Assembly (NCBI RefSeq): GCF_020740795.1
Contig: NC_067282.1
Coordinates: 133,543,132 to 133,607,131 of the forward strand
From: Apus apus
Lineage: Eukaryota > Chordata > Aves > Apodiformes > Apodidae
Length of the DNA stretch: 64,000 nucleotides
Direction of reading: 5' to 3'
The position numbers and the translations under genes are program-made. The notes under the pieces are model-generated. The model had not been told where the DNA came from and did not search any database. It was given only the letters and a program-made list of their open reading frames with translations. The first letter of the stretch is position 1; each line of letters begins with the position of its first letter. This document shows positions 1 to 10,055 of this stretch, in pieces.

Positions 1-3000
1 CTCAGGGTGCAGTGCTCATCTGCCTCATGCGCTGCCCCCGACTGCCTGCACCACAACGTCAGCGTCGAGATGCCTGCGCAGGAGATGCGGCTCCTCCAGA
101 ACAGCACCTGTGCCTACAGGGATCACGCAAGAAACACCACACGTTTTGTCCATCGCGCCGCTTTCCCCTTGGGTCCAGAGGAACACATGGGGCTTGTGGC
201 AAAAGGGAGTCGTACCAGGAGGGCTCTGCCACCGGCTCTTCTAGGAGCCAGAGTCGACAATGCCGCGGCAAAAACCGCAGAAGCACCGGTGGCTTTCCAG
301 AAAAACACCTGCTCTTCGCTGTCCGTGCGGATTCACAGACCTAGAGTCCATGTCCCTATCTTGCGCTTAAAAAGGAAGTCAGCTTTTTTCTACTTTGCCG
401 ATGCAGAAGTAAACTGCCCGGGTGGTATGCCTCTCAGGCCCCTGTGGCGAATCTACCCTGTTCCAGACACACAAACCATTCCAGACTGGAGCAAGCCAAT
501 GAACCTTTCTTTAATGTTCAGTACAGAAACGATGCACATAACAGTTCCTGGTTATACTTTAGATTACGGGCTGTATCTGATTAATTTCACTGTCACCACG
601 ACCCCAACTATGTCCGCACCAATGCTCATGGACTCAGATAAAGTTTATGTTCAGATTGAGAAAAGCGATCTAGAAGCAAATATTGCAGGAGGCACGTTCC
701 GCAGAGTGGGCTTTTCTGATAATTGGACTCTTGATGGCTCCACATCCTTTGATCCTGATTCAGAGGAAGGACTCAAGGGAATCACATTTACTTGGTACTG
801 CACTAAAGAGTTGTCAGATTATAAAACCATGCAACTCAGCCCTGGGAAGAAATGCCATGAGGCCCAGAGAGACTTGAAATGGATAACAGCTTCAGGCCCA
901 GTTCAAGTGATGCCACCAGAGTCCCTCCCAGGAAACACCGTGTACTACTTCCGCCTCGTGGTTGAGAAGGATGGAAGGAGCAGTTATGCTGACCAAACTG
1001 TAAGAGTGCAGCCTGGCTCGCCACTCCTTCTGAATGTGATGTGCATTGAAAACTGCGGTAAAGCTCTCATTCCAACAGAGAGATTTATATTGTCTGGAAA
1101 GTGCCTCAACTGTAGAGCACACAGCCACCCAGCCTACTACTGGTCCCTTCTCGAAGATGACTTGACCGAAATTACTTTTGACTGGTCTTCCAGAACCTCC
1201 ACAGGGAGGTTTGGGGCCTACCTGTCTATCCATGCTCTCACCTTCACAAAGACTGCACGTGGATCCTACACGTTGGTGTTAAAAGTCACCACGCGGGACG
1301 GCAGGTCTGCAACCTCCAGACATGCATTTACGGTGACTTCACCTCCTAGGGCTGGCCGCTGTAGCATCAACCCAAAGCAGGGTACAGCCTTTCTGACAAA
1401 ATTTGTGGTTCAGTGCAGTGGGTTTTCTGACAGCAATTTACCCCTGATGTATAAAGTGATGGTAGCTTCCAACGTACCCAAAACTACCAAAGTAACTTCT
1501 GTGGAGGAAAATACATTTGGTGCCATTTTGTACTTTGATTACGAACCTAAAACTCCTCCGTCTTTTCTCCCAGCTGCAGCGCCCTCTCAGAAGGACACCT
1601 TGACACTTTATGTTCAAGTCCACAACTCTCTAGGGGTGTTTACCCAAGTGACTTTATATGTTCGTGTAAAGAACCCAGCTAAGGGCCGAGCACCAGCTGA
1701 AGTGTTCCGTCAGCTGCTGACCTCCGTGACCGGTTTAAGCTCGCCAATGTCATCTTATCTCCAGAGAAAAGATTATTTTGGTGCAAGTTATTTGGGTTAC
1801 CTGGCAGCCTCCATCTTAAACTACATTAAAGCTGAACCAAGTCTCATGCACTCTAAGACTCAGCTGCGGGAAACCCTGATTGAAACAGCCCTGAATGTTT
1901 CCATGGAGAGCACAATAGAAATCAACCAAGTAGTTGCTGCTCTTTCTCTAGTCACAGAGGAAGCTGCTGAATTGAACAGCAGATCACAAGACCTTGCCAT
2001 TAAGAAACTGGCAGAAGCAACTAAACTGCTCAAGAATAATGAGCACCACTGGTCTGAGGATGCCGAAATTCAGAGCACTGGAATATTAAGGTCCTTGTCC
2101 AACGTCCTGAGAGCTGCTCTTCTGCCTCGTCAGAACGTAAAAGCGAGTCGAGTTAAAGACGTTGTCTCCATCATGGAAAATGTGACGGATGTAGTTTTCC
2201 AGGGCAAAGTCCCTGGAGAAATGGACACTCACGTGGAAACAAAGAACTGGAATATCACGCTGAAGAAAGACGAAAGTAGGAACATTGCAGATTCTTTCTC
2301 TCCCCAAGACACCTGCAAGAACTGCTTTTATCCATCACTGAAGAAGGGGGGTGTTTCGGGAGTGCCCCACGATGCCGTGATTTCCACTGCCGTTTATGAG
2401 TTTGACGAAAACCCCTTCCCTTGGTTAGGTTCCACGTCAGAAATCGGAACAACAGTCTTGGGGTTCAAAATGGCAGAGACCAAGCCTAATGGGGAGCTAC
2501 TAGGGATCATGCCTGAAGGAGCAGAAATTACTATTGCTAGGAAAGACACGCAGTTTTCAACTTTTCAGCTAGCAATGGGACCCAATAAGAAACAAAATTC
2601 CACAACCGGAGGATTTACTGTAGAAGTCAACAGAAATGCCAAGCGCCTGTACTTCCAGATCCTGACCAAATTAAAAGTTGCCTTCAACGTGCTGATCTTT
2701 AAGGGCACCAACGTCACTCACACTCATCCCATAGCCTCCTTTGATGCTTTTCACAACATGCCAACAGTTGCAAGCAAAAATGAGACACCGATCATTGACT
2801 GTAACGTTGAGACTCCCTACATTGTCTGTCTCCCAGAGACTGTGCTGACAGACGCAGCTCAAGGAATCAAGACAGACACTTATAATATCTCCATTGTCCT
2901 GCTGACACCCTATGTAGTAAGGCATAAGACCCAGGATCTGGTGAGCATTAATGTTTTTAGTGATCAGTGCGTGTTTCTGGATGGGATTCAAAGTACCTGG

Positions 3001-6000
3001 AGAGAAGACACATGCAGGCTTGGCTCCTTGACCGACTGGCAGAGGGTACACTGCGTTTGCGATATGAAGCCGACCGAGTTCAACTACACTGCCCCAGATG
3101 GAACCACATTCAGCATCAGGTTCCTGGCAGCCAAAGTACTCGTTACTCCCAACAGAGTAGATCTGGGAAAAACCCTGATAGCAGACCTACCTGAAAACCC
3201 AGTGACACTCCTAACAGTGCTCTTCATTTTGGCTATCTACTCCCTTTTGTCCCTCTGGGCCATGAGAAAAGACATGGCTGACAGGGAGAGCAAAAACAGG
3301 ATTACAGTTCTGCCAGACAACGACCCCTTTGCCAAGGTGAGCTTTTTGGTCACTTTATACACAGGCAGTCGCTGGGGAGCTGGAACCACAGCAGATGTCT
3401 TTCTTCAGCTCACTGGCCAGAGAGGCACCAGTGACATCCACTGTTTACGGCACCCACGTTGTCAGTCTTTCCAAAAAGGAAGCATTGATTGCTTTTTGTT
3501 AACAACTAAGACGGACCTGGGCGACATTTGCTCCTTCAGGGTCTGGCACAATAACAAGGGCCCATCTCCAAGTTGGTTTTTGAGCAGAGCCAAAGTTGAG
3601 AATATCTCCACTGGGAAGACCTGGTTCTTCATGTGCAGGAAATGGCTCTCTCTCGAGAAGGGCGATCACCTACTAGAAAGGACATTTTCCGTCACCAACC
3701 CCAAGACACCTCTGCCCAGAACTGACTTTTTTTGGATTGATCTTGCCAACAGCCTGGCAGCGAGCCATACATGGCTCTCCATTTTTGCTAACGTTCTCAT
3801 TGGCCCTTTCAGCAGACTCCAAAGGTTGTCTTCTTGTTTAGCAGTATTATTATTAAGCTTGTTTCTTAACATTATTTTCTTTAATGCTGGCAACAATGAA
3901 GACTCTCCAACACACTCAAGGTATCTAAGACCAATCGCAGTAGGGATTGAATGTGCGTTTCTTACCATACCTGTGGAAGCGATTATCCTTGCCTTATTTA
4001 AGTACTCCCCAAAGGAACCTTTTTCTCATGGCGTGGCTCAGACGGACCCAAAGTTAAGTTCACCATCTGGAAAGTTCCTGTCTGGAAAACTTCAGAACCT
4101 GAAGGAACGTCTGCAAAAACGGTACCGTTCAGAAACTTCAGCACAACTGAGGAATATTAGTCCATTGGAGAACCTTCCTGGTCCCAGCAACTCACAGAGC
4201 CCACCACGTTCCGGAAAGACAGGTCCCCAAAACAGGAACAACCGCATAATTTCTGAAGAAGATACAAATGTAACTGGAAGAGAGGAGCAGGCGACATCCG
4301 CAAACTCCCCTCCGATGGCTGTGGCCTGCCAGAGAAGGCCACCATCAAACTCTGGTTTTAGTAATAACTATGCAGAAGAAGGGGGCAACTTGCAGAAGGA
4401 GAGGAAACCACTAAGCATTACTTCCCCACCCTCTCACAAGAGACAGCACAGAGTTTTGTGGTGGTGCTCTGCCTACCTCTCGTGGGCACTAATTATAGTT
4501 GTCACTGGGGTATCATCATTCTTCATTGTGCTCTATGGTTTGTCTTACGGCTATGAGACTTCAGTAGAGTGGCTTTTAGCATCTGCAGCCGCCTTTATTA
4601 AGAAAGTGTTTTTCTTCCCAGTTTTAAAAAGCAGTCTTTTCACAGCTTTCAGGACAGTCTCTCCAAAATACTGCGAAAACATCATGTGGTTAAGTCCGCA
4701 AAAGCATCCTGAGATGAAGCTGGCTGAAGACACGATGAGTGCTGACAAGATGAGAGAGATGCACGTGAAACTTGCTAAAATCAGACGCACCAAGCAGTAT
4801 AAGCCTTTGGAAACTGATGAAATTGCAAAGATGCTGAAAAGGGCAAAAATTAAAGCCAAAGCATTTACTTGCACCATAGGTTTCATCAGTCACCTTGTCT
4901 TTTTAACACTGCTCTTAAATTCTGCCTGTTCCACTGAGAACACCAACAGCTTCCTCTACAACCGGTTCATCCACAGCCAAGTCTCTCCACGACTCTCCAG
5001 CGTAGAGAAGCTAGACCACATCTATGTGTGGGTGAAAGATGTGTTCTTGCCTTTGATCCACAACGACATTCAGCCAACCTTTCTTCCTGACAGCTGGTCC
5101 AAAATCATTGGCTTGCCTAGGATGAGGCAAGTGCGAGCCAAAGGCATGGAGAAAAAATGTTTCTATCCTCACAGCTTTTTAAATAACTTTGTGATCAATA
5201 AAAGCCACTGTCTGCACAAGTATGGCAGTGATATCCCAGAGGACGGTGACTACGCTGGCACTTGGACAAAGCTTGCCAACCAGTCTGTTCCCAAGGACAA
5301 CAGCAGTTACAGTGGGTTCACGTACCAGCCAAACAGGACTCCATGGACGTATCCTTCGCATGGAGATTTGCACACATACGGACCAGAAGGATACACGTTT
5401 TACTTTTTCCCTGAAGAAGGAAGACCTAATTCGACGACGAGGCTGGATGCTCTACAGCAGAGCAACTGGCTTGATGACAAGACATGGGCTGTGATCATGG
5501 AACTAACAACATTTAACTGTGATGCAGAGCTCTTTTGCACAATCTCAGTCGTATTTGAAATGTCTCACTTTGGGATCCTAAAACCAAGTCTGGCAGTACA
5601 CTCTTTTGCACTGCCCATTTTTCACCAGCAAACTAGAGCTCAAATGGCTGTGTTTGTCATTGTTGTTGCCTTTCTGTTCATTTACATTGCAGAGGAGCTG
5701 CACACCATCAGCCAAGAAAAAAAAGATTACGTGAAGAACATTTCCAATATCATCAGCTTTGGCTTCAAAGCAGTATTCCTCCTAGCTGTTTGTTTAAAGG
5801 TAATGAAGTTTAAGGTGGGAGCAGATATAGTGAAGTTTTACTTACTTCACCCAAATGATTTCATTCCTTTCCACGCCGTTTCTCATTTAGACCAGATTTT
5901 ACGGATTACTATGGGCTTTTTAGTATTTCTTGTCATTTTGAAAACTCTAAAATATGCCAGGTTCCTTCATGGCGTGCGCCTGGCACAAAGATCCCTCTTG

Positions 6001-6513
6001 GCAGCCCTTCCCGCCATCTCCTCCATGGCCCTGGTGCTGGTGGTGCACATTTTTGTGTTTACGGCTTTTGGCTACCTTGCCTTTGGGCAGCACGAGTGGA
6101 ATTACAGTAACGTGATTCGCTCAGCTCAGACCATCTTCTCTTTCTGCATCTCAGCTTTCAGAGATACTGCCTTTTCATCCAACAGGCTGCTGGGTAGTCT
6201 CTTCCTAGCCTCCTTCATGGTGGGGATGATCTGTGTCCTGATCAATCTCTTCCGTGCTCTCATGGTGTCTGCCTATAGAGACACGAAATGGCGCAACTAT
6301 AAGGAAACATCTGATGAATCACAAATGGCTGCTTTTGTATTTCAAAGGCTCAGGCAGGTATTTTACACGCTGACGTGCAAAAGATCCAAAACCAGTGGGC
6401 CTGGCCTTTTTGCCAGGGTACTCTATAGGCAGCCTGAGAGAAAACCTCAGCAACATTTGGGGCTCAAGAACAGAAAAATAAATGGGAGAAAAATGGTTTA
6501 TCTTGTCACATGA
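1..6513 (+). CDS. PKDREJ: PKDREJ, polycystin family receptor for egg jelly (5' end cut by window)
   Basis: A single open frame of over 2,160 codons runs in from the left edge to a TGA at 6511-6513. The first possible start inside the window is only a GTG, so the true ATG and signal peptide lie upstream. Residues below are counted from base 7. Order seen: a REJ-type extracellular region (about 170-690, with a DGSTSFDPDSE stretch), a GAIN-like part ending in a GPS-like cysteine motif (about 985-1030), TM1 (about 1064-1084), a PLAT/LH2 domain (about 1107-1228), then hydrophobic segments near 1275, 1308, 1485, 1522, 1619, 1878, 1918, 1965, 1997 and 2061. That makes 11 membrane spans, with a large glycosylated loop (1642-1877) and a pore-loop-like stretch (2036-2056) before the last. 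This is the polycystin-1-family layout. Human PKDREJ is also intronless and about 2,250 aa. The family acts in sperm, linked to the acrosome reaction. Neighbours CDPF1 and PPARA support the call. No internal stop or frameshift is seen. Confidence 0.95.
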   Translation, partial: LRVQCSSASCAAPDCLHHNVSVEMPAQEMRLLQNSTCAYRDHARNTTRFVHRAAFPLGPEEHMGLVAKGSRTRRALPPALLGARVDNAAAKTAEAPVAFQKNTCSSLSVRIHRPRVHVPILRLKRKSAFFYFADAEVNCPGGMPLRPLWRIYPVPDTQTIPDWSKPMNLSLMFSTETMHITVPGYTLDYGLYLINFTVTTTPTMSAPMLMDSDKVYVQIEKSDLEANIAGGTFRRVGFSDNWTLDGSTSFDPDSEEGLKGITFTWYCTKELSDYKTMQLSPGKKCHEAQRDLKWITASGPVQVMPPESLPGNTVYYFRLVVEKDGRSSYADQTVRVQPGSPLLLNVMCIENCGKALIPTERFILSGKCLNCRAHSHPAYYWSLLEDDLTEITFDWSSRTSTGRFGAYLSIHALTFTKTARGSYTLVLKVTTRDGRSATSRHAFTVTSPPRAGRCSINPKQGTAFLTKFVVQCSGFSDSNLPLMYKVMVASNVPKTTKVTSVEENTFGAILYFDYEPKTPPSFLPAAAPSQKDTLTLYVQVHNSLGVFTQVTLYVRVKNPAKGRAPAEVFRQLLTSVTGLSSPMSSYLQRKDYFGASYLGYLAASILNYIKAEPSLMHSKTQLRETLIETALNVSMESTIEINQVVAALSLVTEEAAELNSRSQDLAIKKLAEATKLLKNNEHHWSEDAEIQSTGILRSLSNVLRAALLPRQNVKASRVKDVVSIMENVTDVVFQGKVPGEMDTHVETKNWNITLKKDESRNIADSFSPQDTCKNCFYPSLKKGGVSGVPHDAVISTAVYEFDENPFPWLGSTSEIGTTVLGFKMAETKPNGELLGIMPEGAEITIARKDTQFSTFQLAMGPNKKQNSTTGGFTVEVNRNAKRLYFQILTKLKVAFNVLIFKGTNVTHTHPIASFDAFHNMPTVASKNETPIIDCNVETPYIVCLPETVLTDAAQGIKTDTYNISIVLLTPYVVRHKTQDLVSINVFSDQCVFLDGIQSTWREDTCRLGSLTDWQRVHCVCDMKPTEFNYTAPDGTTFSIRFLAAKVLVTPNRVDLGKTLIADLPENPVTLLTVLFILAIYSLLSLWAMRKDMADRESKNRITVLPDNDPFAKVSFLVTLYTGSRWGAGTTADVFLQLTGQRGTSDIHCLRHPRCQSFQKGSIDCFLLTTKTDLGDICSFRVWHNNKGPSPSWFLSRAKVENISTGKTWFFMCRKWLSLEKGDHLLERTFSVTNPKTPLPRTDFFWIDLANSLAASHTWLSIFANVLIGPFSRLQRLSSCLAVLLLSLFLNIIFFNAGNNEDSPTHSRYLRPIAVGIECAFLTIPVEAIILALFKYSPKEPFSHGVAQTDPKLSSPSGKFLSGKLQNLKERLQKRYRSETSAQLRNISPLENLPGPSNSQSPPRSGKTGPQNRNNRIISEEDTNVTGREEQATSANSPPMAVACQRRPPSNSGFSNNYAEEGGNLQKERKPLSITSPPSHKRQHRVLWWCSAYLSWALIIVVTGVSSFFIVLYGLSYGYETSVEWLLASAAAFIKKVFFFPVLKSSLFTAFRTVSPKYCENIMWLSPQKHPEMKLAEDTMSADKMREMHVKLAKIRRTKQYKPLETDEIAKMLKRAKIKAKAFTCTIGFISHLVFLTLLLNSACSTENTNSFLYNRFIHSQVSPRLSSVEKLDHIYVWVKDVFLPLIHNDIQPTFLPDSWSKIIGLPRMRQVRAKGMEKKCFYPHSFLNNFVINKSHCLHKYGSDIPEDGDYAGTWTKLANQSVPKDNSSYSGFTYQPNRTPWTYPSHGDLHTYGPEGYTFYFFPEEGRPNSTTRLDALQQSNWLDDKTWAVIMELTTFNCDAELFCTISVVFEMSHFGILKPSLAVHSFALPIFHQQTRAQMAVFVIVVAFLFIYIAEELHTISQEKKDYVKNISNIISFGFKAVFLLAVCLKVMKFKVGADIVKFYLLHPNDFIPFHAVSHLDQILRITMGFLVFLVILKTLKYARFLHGVRLAQRSLLAALPAISSMALVLVVHIFVFTAFGYLAFGQHEWNYSNVIRSAQTIFSFCISAFRDTAFSSNRLLGSLFLASFMVGMICVLINLFRALMVSAYRDTKWRNYKETSDESQMAAFVFQRLRQVFYTLTCKRSKTSGPGLFARVLYRQPERKPQQHLGLKNRKINGRKMVYLVT

Positions 6514-6579
6514 GTGAGGAAAGATTTTGTACTAAAGAGCTGGACTCTCTGATACTCGTGTTTCAAATAAGTGCTCATA

Positions 6580-6585
6580 AATAAA
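6580..6585 (+). terminator. PKDREJ polyadenylation signal
   Basis: A canonical AATAAA lies 67 bases after the PKDREJ stop codon in an AT-rich stretch. This implies a very short 3' UTR ending near 6600. The cleavage site itself is inferred. Confidence 0.6.
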
Positions 6586-6605
6586 CTATTTATTTTTTAA
6601 AAGCT

Positions 6606-7185
6606 TCCGTCGCTCCACTCTGCTTTTCTTGCTAAGCACGACCTTCTGTCTCATGGCATTACTAACCCCATGCCAGCAAGAGTGGGCACACACGGGAACT
6701 GGTGCCCATTTCACAGAGGTGAAACACAAGGCGTTAGGTCGGGAGTTGGAGTAGAACTCTCGCCTCTGGCAGAGCACAGGCTGAGGTAGGAGCAAAAATG
6801 GTCTGAAAACACTGACAAATCCTTCCTGCTCAGAGGATAAGGGCTGAAAAAGACAGGACAAGGTAGCAAGTTGTAACCCAGCAATTTGAACACACAACTT
6901 CACAACACGGCTCTGCATTGGTATGCAGAAGGTTTTGTTACCCTGTCCCTTGGGACTACAAATTCCCACTATATAGCCAGGGCGGTGGGAGGGGGCATTT
7001 ATTAGTAGTCTTCTGTCTTGTAAAACTGTCCCTGCACACTGGTCACTGTGTGACCTCTTGTAAGGAAAGACTGTCCAAGTCAGCTGGGAAGCCTGGTTGA
7101 CTTGGTCAAAGCCCCCATTTATTATTAATAAAGCTGAGGGCATCCTCCAGGCTGTTCAGCTGGCATACAAACAGACCACAGGACA
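6606..7185. other. Spacer between PKDREJ and microsatellite
   Basis: No recognisable gene. A 185-codon open stretch exists on the minus strand (7143-6586), but it resembles no family I know and overlaps the PKDREJ 3' end. The segment around 6705-6775 faintly resembles an ancient MIR-type SINE (a 'cccatttcacagaggtgaaa' core), which I cannot confirm by eye. Confidence 0.4.
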
Positions 7186-7190
7186 TAGAT

Positions 7191-7236
<46 letters not shown>

Positions 7237-7244
7237 TAGATAGA
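7186..7244. repeat. (GATA)n/(GACA)n microsatellite
   Basis: Compound tetranucleotide array: several GATA units, about eight GACA units, then GATA units again. It is likely length-polymorphic. Confidence 0.95.
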
Positions 7245-7399
7245 ATTAATGTGCTTTGCTTAGAACGGGGCAAAATTCCTGAAGCACCTAGAGACGAGTC
7301 CCCTCTGCTCATTACAATATCGCTACACTCTGAAAACCAGGAATGGGTATTAGCTAGGTGGGGCAAACCAGCCAAGCGTGTACAAAGGCGTGGAGCTTT

Positions 7400-7945
7400 G
7401 TGACTTTGGGGGGACAGCTCTGTGGGTATGCAAATCTCACCTTATGCCCAAAACCTTCACTAAGTCTTATATCACCTTAGATATAAAGTGGGGTCACCTG
7501 TCTGACATCATTCCTATAGGCACTCCAAATCTAGGTATCATTTCTTTCAAAAGAATTTCACTTACTTCCTTTTCCTCATTGGTGCAACATGGAAAGGCCT
7601 TAGGAGGTAGACCTTAGAAGGTATCTACTAACACCAACAAATACCTGTATCCATTTGGTGGTGGTAGTTAGAAAAAGTCAATTTGCCAATCGTCTCCCAG
7701 TGTATTTCCTCTTTTGACCTCTCCTGGTGGTGGCCCTTGCACAGCACTCTCCACCATCCACTGTCTTGGTCCCATTAGGGGTACCTTGTGATGCTAAAAG
7801 CCCTCTTTCACTCCAGATAGCTCCAAGGAGGGATTGGAAAAAGGACTTCACTTCTCTTTTCCCTGTCGCACCAACAACTGGCATAGAAAACTTAAAGGTC
7901 CCTTGCAAGAGTTTCAAACAGAATAAGTAGCTCCTGTATCCCATA
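7400..7945 (-). pseudogene. ERV protease-integrase remnant with RT/RNase H deleted
   Basis: The protease active site DTGA (7940-7929) is followed within a few codons by a stop. A GATGKRE stretch typical of the protease flap region continues in a second frame. At about 7745 the sequence switches to the integrase catalytic core: WQIDF carries the first catalytic Asp and GMMSDR the second, but the third residue (Glu) region is not recognisable. At least four in-frame stops interrupt integrase. Known gammaretroviral pol has RT and RNase H between these parts, so roughly 2 kb or more has been lost. Confidence 0.75.
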
Positions 7946-8099
7946 CCAAAAAATTAACCTTCTCCTTCCCCACCTTGATTGTAACCAGGGGCTCTCATGG
8001 GGAATTTAATTCCACCCCTGGTTCCCATCAATCTGAGTCTCTATCATGTCAGGGTCACCAATCTATTGCCAGTATTTCAGAGATAGGATCTAATTTAGA

Positions 8100-9191
8100 C
8101 CTAGAGGGGCCTGTTCTGCCAAAGGTTCTGCCAGGGATCTGGGGACAATCCCTTTTCCAGTGCCCTTCCCCTGCCAAGGCTCGATTTGTGCAACCCCTCA
8201 TAGACAATGATCTTGCATATCTCACTTTGCCCTGGCTTCTGCTTTTTGTTTGCAACGACTCTTGCAATCTGACTCGTTATGCAGGGCTGACTGACCTATA
8301 AACAGCATGATAAACATATTTTGGTTAGCTTCAAGGTCCAAATCTATTCATTTTCTAGCAGTCTCAGAGAACATCTCAAAAGAGATTGCAAGTTCCTTGT
8401 CAGACACCTGTCTAATCTCACACGAAAGGTTTCGTTTTTCTGTTGATGAGTCCTATGCTGAACCCCATACAAGATTAATTGGTGATATCACTTAAGTCTG
8501 CCCAGGTCCTTTCTGGAGGTAGGAACCCAGCCCAGGTTCTCGCTGGGCAAAACCTGGTTAATGTAGTAGCTCACTGTCTCTGGATTAGCTCCACAGGCCC
8601 CAAACTCTTTCCAGTTTAACAGGTCCAATGTTTAAAAGGGATATTCTCATAAACAAGTTGCTCCTCCACCCTTACTGCTTCTCTTAAAGGGGCTTAAACA
8701 GCTGGACACTGTTCCCTCATTCTCCTGGCCACCAGACTGAAATCCATATCCTCTGATTGCCCACTTGCTCCACTTTCACTCCCAGCCCCCCATATTACCA
8801 AGGTGGAGGGAAGGAGCAGAGGGTACCAAAAACTGCATATATTCTACATTGTCATCCCCTTTCCCCTATTTCTCCATCCTGCACACTGCAGCCTGAGCAA
8901 CATAACTTCTTAAAGTCACAGAAGCATCCACATGTGGTACTTCATCTCACTTTCCTTCTTGTTTACAAAACAATATTAGCTGCAATATGGTATTGTTATA
9001 AAAAACAGTGTAAAGGCCGTGGCCATTTTCTTCCATCTTTCAGGGTATAAAGTGGCCACCAATGATTACAAGACATAATCAATTTTTTTTCTAGGTAAGG
9101 TATTACTCCCAAACTTATTCCAATTTCCCGGAATGCATCCTACTGGTGAACATTTGGTAATGTCACCTTCTGCTGAGGATACGTCACCCAT
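8100..9191 (-). pseudogene. ERV gag remnant (matrix, capsid, nucleocapsid pieces)
   Basis: It starts with ATG-GGT (9191-9186), giving the Met-Gly typical of myristoylated Gag. The matrix frame hits a TAA after about 45 codons and similarity continues in another frame, so at least one frameshift is present. A capsid-like block (IDLDLEANQNMF) lies at 8348-8313. The nucleocapsid zinc-knuckle tail GHWKRDCP at 8165-8142 is clear, but the first two cysteines of the CCHC box are not readable in the same frame. Several stops interrupt it and it cannot encode Gag. Confidence 0.75.
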
Positions 9192-9209
9192 TTCACTAAC
9201 ACAGATGTA

Positions 9210-9293
9210 AGACACAAGTGAAGCAAAGAGACAATAACAGACACACGTGAACGAGAAACTTGCCTTTTAACGATTACCAGACACACGTGAAAC
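9210..9293 (-). repeat. Diverged short direct repeats in the ERV leader
   Basis: Three related copies begin at 9210, 9239 and 9279, with core agacacacgtgaa (the first copy has one change). Copies two and three each contain a CACGTG palindrome (9244-9249, 9284-9289). They lie just upstream of the gag start on the minus strand, where a retroviral leader or LTR end would be. Confidence 0.6.
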
Positions 9294-10055
9294 GCAATTA
9301 AGACTTCTACCAATTACCGAATAAGCTCCTAGGAGAAGCGCTCTCAAAACCTCCCCTACACGTACCGAAGCATTGGTTACGATTCACTAGGAGGGAACAA
9401 ACGAAGTCAACGAGGTTGTCCGGCGGCTGCGGGCGGACTCGGGTGGCTCGGGCCACTCTCAGCGCTGCGTCCCGCGGCCCCGCGGGGCTGCCGGCCGATG
9501 CGCTTCGTGCCGACGAGCGCCTCCGAAACCGCCGTGCCTCGTCACAGCGGGTCTACCCGCACGCGACCTGCTGTTCCTAAAGTTTAAACGCCTTCCCGTA
9601 CCAGCTGCCCCCGCGGAGGAGGGCGCGGGGAAGGCTCCGGTCTCCGTGCAGCCCTTCTGCAGCGCTCCGGCCTCCCCAGCCGCCAGGGCGGGGCGCGCTC
9701 CCGCGGCCCGGCTCCCTCCTCCCGCACACGGCGAGGCAGGCGCTTCTGCTCCTGCTCCTGCAGCTGCCCGCGCGGCCCGGGGGCTCCTCGCCCCGCGGGT
9801 CCCCTGCCGCAGCCCTCCCGAGCACGTCCGGCAAGCCCAGGGTAACGAGCGGCCGCCGTCCCGCCAGCGGAACCGCACCGCGAGGCCGCGGTGCCAGCCC
9901 GCCCCGGCAGCCAGCGGCGAGGCCGAGCGGAAAGCGGGGCGGCCGCCATCCCTCCCGCCGCTCGCCGTCTGCCGGGGCCTCCAGCGCCCTGCCCACTTCG
10001 AACCCCAGCCGCTTTCACGGGGCCGGCCCGTCCCGCAGCGCTACGCGGGGCCGCC

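Larger units (their letters stand above)
7380..9400 (-). mobile_element. Degraded class I (gammaretrovirus-like) endogenous retrovirus, internally deleted
   Basis: Read on the minus strand, retroviral landmarks appear in the right order. A gag start with an MG myristoylation-type N-terminus is at 9191. A matrix-like stretch follows near 9042-9063, a capsid-like stretch near 8315-8348, a nucleocapsid knuckle half (GHWKRDCP) at 8142-8165, a protease active site DTGA at 7929-7940, and integrase-like motifs WQIDF (7674-7688) and GMMSDR (7497-7514). Reverse transcriptase and RNase H are absent: protease sequence passes into integrase near 7745. Stops and frameshifts interrupt every part. No env and no convincing LTR pair were found. 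The left end (about 7380) and right end (about 9400, at the CpG island) are estimates. It is a non-functional fossil. Confidence 0.8.

Noticed and set aside
7-9. GTG as the start of PKDREJ
   Set aside because: The frame stays open to base 1 and no signal peptide follows. A vertebrate nuclear gene would not start at GTG here, so the gene simply continues beyond the window edge.
6705-6775. Ancient MIR-like SINE
   Set aside because: Only a short core resemblance is visible. I cannot support it without an alignment.
6586-7143. 185-codon minus-strand open frame downstream of PKDREJ
   Set aside because: No recognised domain, it overlaps the PKDREJ 3' end and has no clear splice or polyA context. 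It is not in frame with the ERV remnants.
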